Origin: JAFGIN01 sp050301235
GTDB taxonomy: Bacteria > Fibrobacterota > Chitinivibrionia > Chitinivibrionales > Chitinispirillaceae
DNA length: 64,000 nt
Assembly: GCA_050301235.1 (NCBI GenBank)
Contig: JBNKZD010000276.1
Span: 24,452 to 88,451, forward strand
Direction of reading: 5' to 3'
Part shown: piece after piece, positions 1 to 8,964 of the stretch
Numbering within the stretch: the first letter of the stretch is position 1
How the letters are laid out: each line of letters opens with the position of its first letter
Notes under the pieces: model-generated
Databases searched by the model: none
Told to the model about the DNA's origin: nothing
What the model saw: only the letters and a program-made list of their open reading frames with translations
Position numbers and translations under genes: made by a program

Positions 1-694
1 ATACTGTTGCAGCATCAATTGCTTTTGCCAGAATCTGCGGAGGTGCTTTACCAAATTCTGAATTTATTGCCTCAGCCATTGAAATTGCAGAAGTAAAATC
101 CGGATTATTCAGTGATAGCGAAATATCACGTCCATCCAGAACATTAAACAGAAACTCTTTCTGAACTATCGCCCCTCCTGGTATACGACCTACAAGTACG
201 TGATTCTTTTTGATGTGAGTCATTCCGCGATCACGAATGTCATATCCACCGGTTGCAAGTGGTCCCTGTGCAGATGCGTACACAACGCCTTCAGGCCCTT
301 GCAGCGGCGTGAGAATCAAAGTCCCACCTTCGAGACTTGTGGCATCACCCATTGAAGAAACGGTTACATCAAACTTTGTTCCTTTTCTCTTAAAAGGTGC
401 AAGTGTGCCCGTCACCATAACTGCTGCTACATTTCGAATCCTGATATGCCCGTCGGGTAATTCAATCCCCATGTTTTTGAGCATATTGGAGATTGTCTGT
501 TCTGTAAACACCGTCTGAGTGCGATCACCAGTTCCCCCTAAACCAACAACAAGTCCATAACCATAGAGCTGAATATCTTCCAATCCTGTCAAGGATGCAA
601 CATCTTTGATTCTGACACCCATTTGTGAATAAACGGAAACCGCAACACTCAGGATAATTAGACTTATGCATTGTATTATGTGAAGTTTTTTCAT
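1..694 (-). CDS. flgI: Flagellar P-ring protein FlgI (3' part outside the window)
   Basis: The first ~231 codons are visible; the gene runs off the left edge. FlgI forms the periplasmic P-ring around the flagellar rod. The translation starts MKKLHIIQCISLIILS, a signal peptide, and continues with the FlgI core: VRIKDVASLTGLEDIQLYGY, then GLVVGLGGTGD, GPLATGGYDI and LNNPDFTSA, all recognisable in this family. The start ATG (692-694, read on minus) follows a GGATGGAA ribosome site. It lies downstream of flgH on the same strand, the usual order, but about 220 bp and a hairpin terminator separate the two. Confidence 0.93.
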   Translation of the reverse strand, partial: MKKLHIIQCISLIILSVAVSVYSQMGVRIKDVASLTGLEDIQLYGYGLVVGLGGTGDRTQTVFTEQTISNMLKNMGIELPDGHIRIRNVAAVMVTGTLAPFKRKGTKFDVTVSSMGDATSLEGGTLILTPLQGPEGVVYASAQGPLATGGYDIRDRGMTHIKKNHVLVGRIPGGAIVQKEFLFNVLDGRDISLSLNNPDFTSAISMAEAINSEFGKAPPQILAKAIDAATV

Positions 695-793
695 ATTCCA
701 TCCATGAAAAAGGTTATGTTATTTACATTAGTTCTAACACGTCCATAGTATGAGAAGAGCTGTTATAATTAGTATCGTTTTAAAATAACAACC

Positions 794-840
794 AAAAAAC
801 CGCTTCATACTTCGATTATACTCAGCATGAGCGGTTTTTT
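794..840. terminator. Hairpin terminator between flgH and flgI, possibly bidirectional
   Basis: The arm at 794-808 (A-rich, then CCGCT, one extra base, CAT) pairs with the arm at 826-840 (ATGAGCGG followed by T6). This gives about 14 base pairs with one bulge and a 17-nt loop. Each strand ends in a run of T, so it could stop transcription from either side. It sits inside what is normally one continuous flagellar operon, so flgI may be partly uncoupled from flgFGAH. Confidence 0.75.
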
Positions 841-914
841 ACACGAATTTCGCGAAATACGCTCACCTTGAACTTGTCGAAGGGTTGTGTACAAAGACTT
901 TTTGAACAGATTAT

Positions 915-1490
915 CTAAAAAATCCAGTTCAGAAACCGGGCAAGAAGCCCCGGTCTTCTTCCGTTATTTGCCACACCTTTACCAGTATATGTAATCTGTG
1001 CATCTGCGAGGCTTGACGAATAAACAATGTTATCCTGTTGAATATCCTGCGGTCGTACAACACCACTCACTTTAATAATCTCTTTTTCTTCGTTTATTTC
1101 AACCAGCTTACTTCCTTCAATTACAAGATTACCATTATCAAGCACTTTAACAACGCGGGCAGATATCGTTGCAACCAGACTCCCTGTACGTGAAGTTCCG
1201 CCTTTGCCATCGTACCCGACAGTGTTACTTCCGGAAACACCAAAAGATGGTATAAAACCCAGCGCGCCCGCTCCCCCTCCCCCTTTGAGTCCCATGCTGT
1301 TTTCCTTACTTGTATTTGTCTTACTTTCACTGCCTGCCTTTGCCTGCTCAACAATCATCACAGTGAGAATGTCATCAATCCGCATCGCCCGATGGTCTGA
1401 ATACAAATTGTTAATTGATGAACCGGGCGAACCGCATATTGATTGGCCTATTATTGTACTTATTACCATTATGATACATATCTTATTCAT
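915..1490 (-). CDS. flgH: Flagellar L-ring protein FlgH
   Basis: 191 aa, somewhat short for FlgH. It builds the outer-membrane L-ring. Family marks are the N-terminal NNLYSDHRAMRIDDILTV, the SESKTNTSKENS stretch, a glycine-rich loop and the closing core (GNLVIEGSKLVEINEEKE, then SGVVRPQDIQ and a C-terminal NNGRRPGLLARFLNWIF). The start is set by GGAGG four bases before the ATG. Odd point: FlgH is normally a lipoprotein, but the only early cysteine (C19, context QSICGS) is not in a good lipobox, so lipidation is doubtful. flgA ends 13 bp upstream. Confidence 0.93.
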   Translation of the reverse strand: MNKICIIMVISTIIGQSICGSPGSSINNLYSDHRAMRIDDILTVMIVEQAKAGSESKTNTSKENSMGLKGGGGAGALGFIPSFGVSGSNTVGYDGKGGTSRTGSLVATISARVVKVLDNGNLVIEGSKLVEINEEKEIIKVSGVVRPQDIQQDNIVYSSSLADAQITYTGKGVANNGRRPGLLARFLNWIF

Positions 1491-1503
1491 ACATCCTCCA
1501 GTG

Positions 1504-2457
1504 CTATACTATTTCAACAATACCTTTACCGACTATTTTTACCCTAAGTAACTGTTTTGTCTGGTTGTTCTGAACCCAGATCTTTTCTCCTGTATTCCCG
1601 GACTCCCGCGCAGTTCCAGTCACCGAGCAACGAATTCTTCCTTTGTTTAATATTATTTGAATATTATCACCATTTGTAATATCAGGAACTCTACAAATCA
1701 TTCGTTTCTGAATTACTGTTCCGGCATTAAGGGTTACCACTGTTTTTGAACCGATGAGATCCTCTATTTTTGTAAAAACCCCAGGTGCCAGTGATGTAAT
1801 ATTTTTTTTCACGATTTCAAGATCATCAGCAGTAAGTACAGTTCCCCGCTGCAGATCACCTTTTGCAACACAAATGCCGGTTGTAACCTTCAGATGACAG
1901 ATAACCCTGATGACCGTATTCTTTGTACCCTGCCGGAGGTTACAACTAAGAACTGTTGTTCCTTTCATATACCCTGAATTTAATCCGTCAACAGAAATTG
2001 AGTATGGTTTATCGTATCCTCGCCATAAAAGATTTCTGTTCTCAATATCAAACGACCACTCACTCGCTTTCCAGGACAGTGACGAATCAAGGTATTTCTC
2101 AATTTCGGGTTGTATCTCTTTTATCGTAACTGTTTTGCAACTGGTTCGAATACTTGCACGTTTTGCACCCGTTACAGAAATGATAATTCCAGGAAATTGA
2201 GGTCGTATTCTGTATGTTATCATATCATCAATATTAATTAACCTGGAAAATCCTGGTGGAGCCGCTGTTCCTGCTATTGAAGAGGCTATTTTTTTTGCTA
2301 AATCAGGATTATCAGTTCGCACCTGTGCAATATCAGAAATGAAGATGAGTGAATCATTTACAGTTGATGAATCAGGGACATTAAAAATGACGGTACCTGC
2401 TGCATGTAGAGAATGAGCTGATATTGTGAGAAGAAATACTATCCATAGTAATTTCAT
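1504..2457 (-). CDS. flgA: Flagellar P-ring chaperone FlgA
   Basis: 317 aa with a signal peptide (MKLLWIVFLLTISAHSLHAA). FlgA is a periplasmic chaperone for P-ring assembly. The C-terminal half holds the SAF domain: GDLQRGTVLTADDLEIVKK, then LIGSKTVVTLNAGTVIQKRM and a final small barrel (INGDNIQIILNKGRI-like) that closes the protein. It is longer than the E. coli protein, with an extended N-terminal region seen in other deep-branching phyla. It sits between flgG and flgH with 14-bp gaps, consistent with co-transcription. Confidence 0.9.
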   Translation of the reverse strand: MKLLWIVFLLTISAHSLHAAGTVIFNVPDSSTVNDSLIFISDIAQVRTDNPDLAKKIASSIAGTAAPPGFSRLINIDDMITYRIRPQFPGIIISVTGAKRASIRTSCKTVTIKEIQPEIEKYLDSSLSWKASEWSFDIENRNLLWRGYDKPYSISVDGLNSGYMKGTTVLSCNLRQGTKNTVIRVICHLKVTTGICVAKGDLQRGTVLTADDLEIVKKNITSLAPGVFTKIEDLIGSKTVVTLNAGTVIQKRMICRVPDITNGDNIQIILNKGRIRCSVTGTARESGNTGEKIWVQNNQTKQLLRVKIVGKGIVEIV

Positions 2458-2471
2458 AACGAACCTGTTAC

Positions 2472-3260
2472 TTATCGTTTGAGGTTATTTGCCACCTGCA
2501 TCATCTCTTCAGAAACCTGTATTGACTTTGATATTATTTCAAATGCACGTTGTGCACTGATCATATTGACCATCTCTTCGACTATCTGTACATTAGATGA
2601 TTCTGTGTACTTCTGGAGGATCGTCCCTGCCCCCTCTTCAGATGGCATAGAAATGACCGGATCACCACTTGCATCACTTTGAACAAAAAGATTTCCTCCC
2701 AGCGACTTAAGTCCCGACTGATTTACAAAGCGTGCAAGTTCAACCTGACCGATATCAGTAGATGTCGCTTCACCGGGTAGCTTTACACTTATATGACCAT
2801 CAGATGAAACAGTAAGCTCTGACGCCTGTTCCGGAACGGTTATCTGCGGGTATAGCATGAACCCCGATGATGTCACAATGGTTCCATCATTAGATTTTTT
2901 AAAAGCACCATCACGGGTATACGCAATTGTTCCATCCGGAAGCATGATCTGATATAACCCTTCCCCCTGAATAGCCCAGTCAAGATCATTACTTGTGGAA
3001 TTCAGTTGTCCCTGTTCAAAAATCTTCTGAGTTGCAGCCGGCCTGACACCTAAGCCGGTTTCGATTCCTGCTGGTGCCATAGCACCCTCAAAGTTCCTGA
3101 TTCCCGGTTCACGTAAGGTTTGATACATGAGATCCTGAAATTCAACTTTTGAGCGCTTGAATGCGGTTGTATTCACATTAGACAAATTGTTGGAGATTGT
3201 GTCCATATACAACTGCTGTGCTTCCATTCCAGTCGCAGCTGTCATCATGCAGCGTATCAT
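2472..3260 (-). CDS. flgG: Flagellar distal rod protein FlgG
   Basis: 263 aa from the chosen start MIRCMMTAATGMEAQQ. That ATG is one base after the flgF stop and its ribosome site (GGAAAGGTGG) lies inside the flgF end; an upstream in-frame start would add six residues inside flgF. Marks: the N-terminal rod signature NNLSNVNTTAFKRSKVEFQD, the middle region with LDWAIQGEGLYQI and YTRDGAFK, and the C-terminal SNVQIVEEMVNMISAQRAFE. FlgG polymerises to the distal rod crossing the P- and L-rings. Coupled to flgF by near-overlap. Confidence 0.95.
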   Translation of the reverse strand: MIRCMMTAATGMEAQQLYMDTISNNLSNVNTTAFKRSKVEFQDLMYQTLREPGIRNFEGAMAPAGIETGLGVRPAATQKIFEQGQLNSTSNDLDWAIQGEGLYQIMLPDGTIAYTRDGAFKKSNDGTIVTSSGFMLYPQITVPEQASELTVSSDGHISVKLPGEATSTDIGQVELARFVNQSGLKSLGGNLFVQSDASGDPVISMPSEEGAGTILQKYTESSNVQIVEEMVNMISAQRAFEIISKSIQVSEEMMQVANNLKR

Positions 3261-3261
3261 C

Positions 3262-3999
3262 TTATGCCACCTTTCCAACCTGATTTACAGCCTGATCCAG
3301 AGTCTCATCCTGTGCATGAAGAGCTTTCTGTTCGGCTTCGAAATTTCTCGATGCAGCTATCATCTGAACCATATTTTTTATCATATCAACATTTGAGGAC
3401 TCGAGATACCCCTGACGAACGACAAACCCTTTTGACTGACGTTCCGGATTTTCGGGAAGCAGTGGCCTGAATCGTCCCTCACCGCATCGCTGCATCTTGT
3501 AAGGTTTGTCAAAATCAACCACTTTCAGAAAACCAATACTCATATTGTCCTGAAGCACCTCTCCGCGATCACTGATTGTTATTGGAAGATTTTTCTCGAC
3601 ACGAATGTAACCTTCAGTTCCGAGCACTTTTGAGCCATCAGAAGTCACCAGAAACCCTTCGGAGTTTAACGAAAAATTTCCATTGCGTGTATACTGAACG
3701 CCATCATCTCCGGTCATTACAGTAAAAAAGCCAGTCCCTTTGATACATAAATCAAGAGGGTTTTTAGTCTGCTTCATTGCGCCTTCGGAATAATCGATGT
3801 ACACCTCATCGGCTTTAATTTCGCGATTAACAAATGGCTGAAGCTGATCGTCTGCAAGGTATTTCTGGTAACTTTTAATAAAAAGACCGCTCTGCTTGAA
3901 ACCGGTAGTATTTATATTCGACAGATTGTTTGCAATCTGATCCTGTTTCTGAAGAAGAGGTGTCATACCCATCGAAGCTGTGTAAATTCCCTGTATCAT
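3262..3999 (-). CDS. flgF: Flagellar proximal rod protein FlgF
   Basis: 245 aa from MIQGIYTASMGM; GAGGT eight bases upstream supports this ATG over an upstream one that would add 11 poorly matching residues. Shows the rod-protein N-terminus (ANNLSNINTTGFKQSG), the central GFFTVMTGDDGVQYTRNGNF and the C-terminal YLESSNVDMIKNMVQMIAA. The basal-body rod family is unmistakable; FlgF rather than FlgG follows from gene order and shorter, more divergent ends. First gene of the operon, with a sigma-54-like site 42 bp upstream. Confidence 0.9.
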   Translation of the reverse strand: MIQGIYTASMGMTPLLQKQDQIANNLSNINTTGFKQSGLFIKSYQKYLADDQLQPFVNREIKADEVYIDYSEGAMKQTKNPLDLCIKGTGFFTVMTGDDGVQYTRNGNFSLNSEGFLVTSDGSKVLGTEGYIRVEKNLPITISDRGEVLQDNMSIGFLKVVDFDKPYKMQRCGEGRFRPLLPENPERQSKGFVVRQGYLESSNVDMIKNMVQMIAASRNFEAEQKALHAQDETLDQAVNQVGKVA

Positions 4000-4040
4000 A
4001 TATATGACCTCGAAATGATAAAGAATGTCCAACTCATTTC

Positions 4041-4056
4041 AGCATAAAGTATGCCA
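4041..4056 (-). promoter_or_regulatory. Sigma-54-type (-24/-12) promoter for the flgF operon
   Basis: On the minus strand the sequence TGGCATACTTTATGCT has the GG-N10-GC spacing of an RpoN promoter and matches TGGCAC-N5-TTGC closely. The expected start site would be about 30 bases before the flgF ATG, leaving room for the GAGG ribosome site. Rod and ring genes are RpoN-dependent in several phyla. Not tested; no enhancer site was identified. Confidence 0.55.
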
Positions 4057-4164
4057 GATCATAATGGGATATCAATCAATTTAAAATCAATGTGTTAAAG
4101 ATTAAAATCGGAAGTAATGTCAGCTGAGAGTATAAATTTGCCGGTGATATGCGGCAGGATTTTC

Positions 4165-5313
4165 CTAATTAATGCGCTCAGTTCGAGACCAGGCAGCACT
4201 TCTGATCCCTCGCAGATACCTGAAAAAGCCTGCGATCAAGGCCATATTCATAATAATAAAATAGAAGATGTGCCTGGTAAGACGTATCGGGATCACTTTG
4301 AAACCAAGGCCGGTTATTATAAAGATAGTTCCTGTAGCAAAAAACATTTTATAGACTGTAAGATCAGCAGTAAAGGCGAGCACACCACAGGAAAAATATC
4401 CCAATGTCAATGCGATAGGTGAAAACCATCGCGTAACTTTATGAGAGATGTAACAGAACCATGGCCACCCCTTAAACGGATTTAAAAATCGTAACAACCA
4501 GAAAAATGCTTGAAAATTCCCAGCGCCGATTCTGATTCTTCGCGAATACTCCTGTGAAGCATCCCCTGTAGTATCCTCTTCTGAAATAGCTCGCGGTTCA
4601 TAAATGATTCGGTATCCCTGACCGATAACATTCATCGGAATAATAACGTCGTCGTTCGAATATGCATTGGGTGGAATAGGCTTAAAAAGAGACTTTCTGA
4701 TTGAATAAAAACCGCCAAAAGCTGAAATCGTGCTGTGAAGCGATCCCTCAAGGAATTTCTGCTGTGATTCAAACTTCCGATAAATATTTTCTCCGTACTC
4801 TTCTTCACCCGCAATTGCATGATTGATATGTCCTGCAACACCCCCTACTCTTGGATCTGCGTAATTTGCAGTCAGAAATTTCAGACACTCCTTATGGTGG
4901 ACAGTATTAGCATCCGTAAAAAGTATGATATCCGCATCAATAAGAGGTGCCAGACCATTAAGTATCCCAGTCTTTCCACCTCTTTTTTCTGCAACCCACA
5001 AATGGACACGCGGATCGTTGAATTCACGTACGATCTTTTCTGAATTGTCAGTTGAGCAATCCGATCCAACCCAGACCGAGATCTTATCTGCCGGGTAATC
5101 GAGTGAAAGAATATTCTCAATTTTTTTCCTGATCACTTTTTCTTCATTGTGGACAGGAACAAGTACTCCCACAGATGGGAAATGGCGCTCCACAGGTTTT
5201 ACCGGATTGGCAAAAAGTTTTGAGAAAATCGCTAGTAATACAGGATAGATGGTGTATGAATAAATGACAAACAATACCGAAAACCAGAACAGAATAATGA
5301 AAACAGTTGTCAT
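4165..5313 (-). CDS. Membrane-bound family 2 glycosyltransferase
   Basis: 382 aa. An N-terminal membrane helix (VFIILFWFSVLFVIYSYTIY) is followed by a GT-A domain: PSVGVLVPVHNEEKVI, GSDCSTDNSEKI, a DAN metal site in ILFTDANTVHH, then EEDTTGDASQEYSRRIR, which carries the acidic base and a QxxRW-like element changed to RRIRIGAG. Two to three C-terminal membrane helices follow. This plan matches processive or polyprenyl-phosphate GT2 enzymes of the cellulose/hyaluronan-synthase branch. The ATG overlaps the stop of the radical SAM gene by 4 bp (ATGA), so the two are translationally coupled. The sugar and acceptor are unknown. Confidence 0.85.
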   Translation of the reverse strand: MTTVFIILFWFSVLFVIYSYTIYPVLLAIFSKLFANPVKPVERHFPSVGVLVPVHNEEKVIRKKIENILSLDYPADKISVWVGSDCSTDNSEKIVREFNDPRVHLWVAEKRGGKTGILNGLAPLIDADIILFTDANTVHHKECLKFLTANYADPRVGGVAGHINHAIAGEEEYGENIYRKFESQQKFLEGSLHSTISAFGGFYSIRKSLFKPIPPNAYSNDDVIIPMNVIGQGYRIIYEPRAISEEDTTGDASQEYSRRIRIGAGNFQAFFWLLRFLNPFKGWPWFCYISHKVTRWFSPIALTLGYFSCGVLAFTADLTVYKMFFATGTIFIITGLGFKVIPIRLTRHIFYFIIMNMALIAGFFRYLRGIRSAAWSRTERIN

Positions 5314-6797
5314 TTACAGGAGCACTCGTCTTTTTTGGCTGTTACGAAAAGGTATTTGAAAATACTCTTTCCGCCCATGATAATCCGCTTGGATTCAGAA
5401 GGGTTAGTCAGCATCTGTAACCCCTTCGAAAACATGTATGATGGTCGAAGATAGAATTCGCGACGTGCACGGTTACAGAAATCAACCAGATATTCGTATG
5501 TTAATTCAGGGTTGGATACCACTGAAGAGTGCAGTCCATCATCGGTCAGCCATTTCCGGAAGTCCCGTGTGACAATCCACCCCTTCTGTTCAAACCAGGT
5601 GTAATCGCTCGTGCCGGGATACACCATTATGGGATAAAACTGGGCTGTATCAGGACTGAGTTTTTTTGCAAGCTCAAGCGTTTTTTCGAGCGTTTCTTTT
5701 GTCTCACCTCTGTTACCAACCATGAAACAGCCATGTACCATAACTTTTGCTTTTTTTGCATCTTTTACAAAACGGTGTACCTTATCGAGTGTCAGTGATT
5801 TCTGAATATTATCAAGTATCTGCTGTTCACCACTCTCAAAACCAACACAGAACAGACGACACCCAGCTTTTTTCATCAGATGCATCGTCTCATAATCGAC
5901 CTCAGCTCTCGAGTTCGCAGACCAGGGAATGCTGGTGAGTTTTGCATCGATCAGCGCCTGTGAGAACTCCCGACATCGATTCTTATCTGCTGTCAAAGTG
6001 TCATCCTCAATCATAATCTCTTTGACATCAGGAAAATTATCTTTTATATATCTGAACTCTTCAACAATCGACTGGATAGAACGCTTGCGATACCGATGCC
6101 CCTGAAGAGTCTGCGGAACAACACAATACGTACATTTAAACGGACAACCGCGCCCGGTAACAATTACTACTATCGGATGTCTGCTGTGGCCGTAAAAATA
6201 GGGTGATATGTCAAGAAACTTCTTATACACCGATGAAACAAACGGGATATCATCAAGATTTTCGATATATGCCCGATGCTCATTGCGAACGATTGCGCCT
6301 GTACCATTGCGAAATGCGATTCCTTTTACAGACAAAAGTGCTGTGTCATTCTTCCCACTATTCTTCAATACATCAGCAAGCTCCACCAGTGTTGCATCAT
6401 ATTCACCAAATGCCACTGCATCGATTGCAGCATTCAAACTAAGTGTTTCTTCCGGCAACGCTGATACATGAACTCCAACCAGAACGACATACAGGTTTTT
6501 AAGAGCCGATTTCAGCTGCACCCCAACATCAATATCACTATAAATGCTTGGTGTTGAAGTATCAAGAATAGCTATATCGGGATTGAAAACTGCTACTTTT
6601 TCAGAAACCTCTTTGAAATCGAGACCTGCCGCTGGTGCATCAATCAATAACACTTCATGCCCATTTTTTTCCAGGTACCCTGCTGCGTAAGCAAGCCACA
6701 TCGGATAGTACAATGTGCCACTCTTGGCAACCGCAGGTGAACGGGATTCACGGGAATACTTTGGAAGAAATGGTGGATTCAGAGCAACTATGCGCAT
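5310..6797 (-). CDS. B12-binding-domain radical SAM protein
   Basis: 495 aa. Residues 1-150 look like a cobalamin-binding Rossmann domain (RIVALNPPFLPKYSRESRSP, then AAGYLEKNGHEVLLIDAP and a VVLVGVHVSALPEETL strand). The radical SAM core starts at GRGCPFKCTYC with C218, C222 and C225 for the 4Fe-4S cluster, followed by EIMIEDDTLT and a VGFESGEQQILDNIQKS segment. Enzymes of this class (BchE/HpnJ/P-methylase type) carry out C-methylations, ring closures or C-C bond formation on lipids and antibiotics. The substrate cannot be read from the sequence. Coupled to the GT2 gene downstream; thioredoxin lies 20 bp upstream. Confidence 0.85.
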   Translation of the reverse strand: MRIVALNPPFLPKYSRESRSPAVAKSGTLYYPMWLAYAAGYLEKNGHEVLLIDAPAAGLDFKEVSEKVAVFNPDIAILDTSTPSIYSDIDVGVQLKSALKNLYVVLVGVHVSALPEETLSLNAAIDAVAFGEYDATLVELADVLKNSGKNDTALLSVKGIAFRNGTGAIVRNEHRAYIENLDDIPFVSSVYKKFLDISPYFYGHSRHPIVVIVTGRGCPFKCTYCVVPQTLQGHRYRKRSIQSIVEEFRYIKDNFPDVKEIMIEDDTLTADKNRCREFSQALIDAKLTSIPWSANSRAEVDYETMHLMKKAGCRLFCVGFESGEQQILDNIQKSLTLDKVHRFVKDAKKAKVMVHGCFMVGNRGETKETLEKTLELAKKLSPDTAQFYPIMVYPGTSDYTWFEQKGWIVTRDFRKWLTDDGLHSSVVSNPELTYEYLVDFCNRARREFYLRPSYMFSKGLQMLTNPSESKRIIMGGKSIFKYLFVTAKKDECSCK

Positions 6798-6817
6798 TAC
6801 CTGATCTAACTCCGATA

Positions 6818-7153
6818 TTAAATTTGAAATACTTTGGAAATTTTACTTTTCAGCGGTGCTTTCGCAAGCAGCCCGGTGTGCTGATCCACAACAGTACCGT
6901 TTTTGAAAAACAGGAGTGATGGAATGCTGTTGATCGCATACCGTGCTGCGGTCTGTGGATTTGAATCGATATCAAGCTTATACACTGCAACTTTACCTTT
7001 CAGTTCTGTTGCAAGCTCAGTTATAATTGGCGTCAGCATTTTGCAGGGGCCACACCATTCAGCCCAGAAATCGACTATGACCGGCAATGTATTGTTTAAA
7101 ACCTCAGATGAAAATGTCTGATCGGTTACATCTTTGATATCAGCTCCAGCCAT
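6818..7153 (-). CDS. trxA: Thioredoxin
   Basis: 111 aa, full length, cytoplasmic (no signal). The active site is WCGPCK with C34 and C37, preceded by VIVDFWAEW; the cis-proline appears in NSIPSLLFFKNG. All core elements are present, so it should be a working disulfide reductase. Its ATG shares one base with the stop of the upstream small secreted-protein gene (TAATG). Its place in a radical SAM operon suggests it may supply reducing power to these neighbours, but a general thioredoxin role is equally possible. Confidence 0.93.
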   Translation of the reverse strand: MAGADIKDVTDQTFSSEVLNNTLPVIVDFWAEWCGPCKMLTPIITELATELKGKVAVYKLDIDSNPQTAARYAINSIPSLLFFKNGTVVDQHTGLLAKAPLKSKISKVFQI

Positions 7154-7515
7154 TATTTGCTCCTTTCAGAACTCTTAGTTGTATTGATTGTATCATTTTT
7201 CACTTTATTTTCATATTCCACATATACATTTTGGATTCGTGCCTGAATTTTTTTCCAGGATTCCGGTTTATTGTAATATTTCGCTATGATGTTCTTAGCA
7301 GAATCCGCCGAGAATCCGGTGATATGAACTAATTCTTCGTACCGCTGAGCCTTCTGTTTTTCAGTAATCCATGTTGTGTTTTTTAAAAGATAGACGCCGG
7401 CCATATACTGCACGAACAGTGAATCCTGAAATTTGTCATTTCCGGCATAAACAGGTCGAGCACCAGCAATTAAAATAAGTGGAAGTAAAATACTTAAAAA
7501 TTTCATCTGTGCCAT
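7153..7515 (-). CDS. Small secreted protein of unknown function
   Basis: 120 aa; a second possible start is M4 (MKFLSILLPLILIAGARPVYA), which is itself a clean signal peptide with an AXA-type cleavage site. The mature part is about 95 residues, helical and charged, with a QKAQRYEELVHITGFSADSA segment and a Lys/Ser/Thr-rich tail. There is no cysteine in the mature part and no family I recognise. The QKAQRYEEL...TGFS pattern resembles short periplasmic helical proteins in which a residue is followed through the cell cycle by lipid attachment or partner binding, but that is speculation. First gene of the four-gene operon. Confidence 0.7.
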   Translation of the reverse strand: MAQMKFLSILLPLILIAGARPVYAGNDKFQDSLFVQYMAGVYLLKNTTWITEKQKAQRYEELVHITGFSADSAKNIIAKYYNKPESWKKIQARIQNVYVEYENKVKNDTINTTKSSERSK

Positions 7516-7860
7516 TGCAATGTATAAATATCAAATTTTCTATAAAATAGTTGATGAATCGTCGCTCTGCCGAATTATTCTTGGTTTTATATTCTGATTG
7601 TAGATTTTTATATTTTCTTGCATATCAGCAAATAATTAAATTTAAGTATAGCCTGAATGTGTAATGGAACCATTTTTAATTCCTTCATTTTCTGACTGGT
7701 ATCTGTCTGGCTTTCTAAATTGTTATAAGAGACAAAATGTTTTGCCGGATAGCAGAATTCACCTTATACTATAATAAATCAGGTGGGATCGTCTGACGTA
7801 CTTTTTGCTTGATCGTTAGAAGAAACTACTTTAAATTCACTTCCGGAAGGTTTTGCTTGT
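7516..7860. other. Divergent intergenic region
   Basis: 345 bp, AT-rich, between the secreted-protein operon (minus) and the Ser/Thr kinase (plus). It must hold both promoters. The plus-strand promoter at 7742-7770 is visible. No ORF, tRNA or clear RNA element was seen. Confidence 0.6.
7742..7770 (+). promoter_or_regulatory. Sigma-70 promoter for the Ser/Thr kinase gene
   Basis: TTGCCG (7742-7747), a 17-bp spacer and TATACT (7765-7770) match the housekeeping consensus. The ATG lies about 90 bp downstream behind GGAAGG. Confidence 0.5.
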
Positions 7861-8964
7861 ATGTCTGAAAACACTCCTGAAAAAACTGAACCACAATCGT
7901 TGAAAATAAGTGGTGTTATCGAAAATCCCTATGAAGTCAAAGAGGCGCCAATGCCGGTTGTTGGGGATAAAATTGGCCCCAATCGTGTTCAGGTACTTAT
8001 TGGTGAGGGTGGCAGTGCCAATGTGTACAAGGTCTGGCATGAAGGGCTGGAAGTTATTCGTGCGGTAAAAGTACTCAAAAAAGCATCTGATAAAGAAACC
8101 CGTGAACGTTTTCTGACAGAAGCAAAGATACTGGCCGATATTCATCATCCCAATATTGTCGAGATTCACAACATAGGTTATTATAATCAGAACATTCCTT
8201 TTCTCGAAATGGAATTTGTTGATGGAACCCCGGTTAAAAGTCTAGTCTCACAACAAACCACACTGCCAGTAACGGTTGCGATCAGCATTGCCTACTTCAT
8301 TTGTCAGGCATTACAATATGCACATGTAAAAGATTACACGTTATATGGAAAAGTATACAAAGGATTAATCCATCGCGATATCAAACCCGACAATATCATT
8401 CTTTCAAAAGATGGTATTGTTAAGCTGATGGATTTCGGAATTGCCCGGCCAAGTGAAGTCAGTCTGCATACAATTGGACAGAAGATTATGGGAACTCTTG
8501 TATACCTGAGTCCCGAGCAACTCAATGGAAAACAGCTGGATCACCGGACCGACATATTTTCTCTCGGTACAGTTCTTTACGAAATGATCACAGGTCAACG
8601 GGCATTTCCTCAGAAAACATTGAGTGAACTTGTTCAGAAAAAGACTAAAGGAATTTATCGCAGTCTCGATAGTTACCCTATCGATCTACCATCAAAGCTT
8701 GTTGAAATCGTTGAAAAAAGTATGGCTCTGGAACCTGCTGACCGGTATGCACATATCTCCGAATTCGGGCATGACCTCTTTGCTATATTGACAAAAATTA
8801 CTGATCGTGCTCCACAGGATATTCTTTCCCGATTTGCTGCGGATCCATCGAGTATTCCACGATGGAAACCGTCGGTTAAATCGAACAAAAATCTGTTTAT
8901 CATTTCAGGTGTTGCAGGCGGGATTCTTCTAATCGGGCTTATTGCTCTGAAATTCCTATTGTAG
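7861..8964 (+). CDS. Tail-anchored Ser/Thr protein kinase
   Basis: 367 aa. The kinase domain spans about residues 38-310: glycine loop IGEGGSANVYKV, ATP lysine K70 (IRAVKVLK), catalytic HRDIKPDN (H171, D173), DFG at 191-193 and SPEQ in place of APE. All catalytic residues are present, so it should be active, and it is an RD kinase. A single hydrophobic helix (FIISGVAGGILLIGLIALKF) closes the protein, so the kinase faces the cytoplasm and no periplasmic sensor is present. The ribosome site GGAAGG lies ten bases before the ATG. It overlaps the 3' end of the convergent M23 gene by 9 bp. Confidence 0.92.
   Translation: MSENTPEKTEPQSLKISGVIENPYEVKEAPMPVVGDKIGPNRVQVLIGEGGSANVYKVWHEGLEVIRAVKVLKKASDKETRERFLTEAKILADIHHPNIVEIHNIGYYNQNIPFLEMEFVDGTPVKSLVSQQTTLPVTVAISIAYFICQALQYAHVKDYTLYGKVYKGLIHRDIKPDNIILSKDGIVKLMDFGIARPSEVSLHTIGQKIMGTLVYLSPEQLNGKQLDHRTDIFSLGTVLYEMITGQRAFPQKTLSELVQKKTKGIYRSLDSYPIDLPSKLVEIVEKSMALEPADRYAHISEFGHDLFAILTKITDRAPQDILSRFAADPSSIPRWKPSVKSNKNLFIISGVAGGILLIGLIALKFLL

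Noticed and set aside
4117..4422. Plus-strand frame at the end of the GT2 gene
   Set aside because: Antisense shadow of the glycosyltransferase; no ribosome site and no family.
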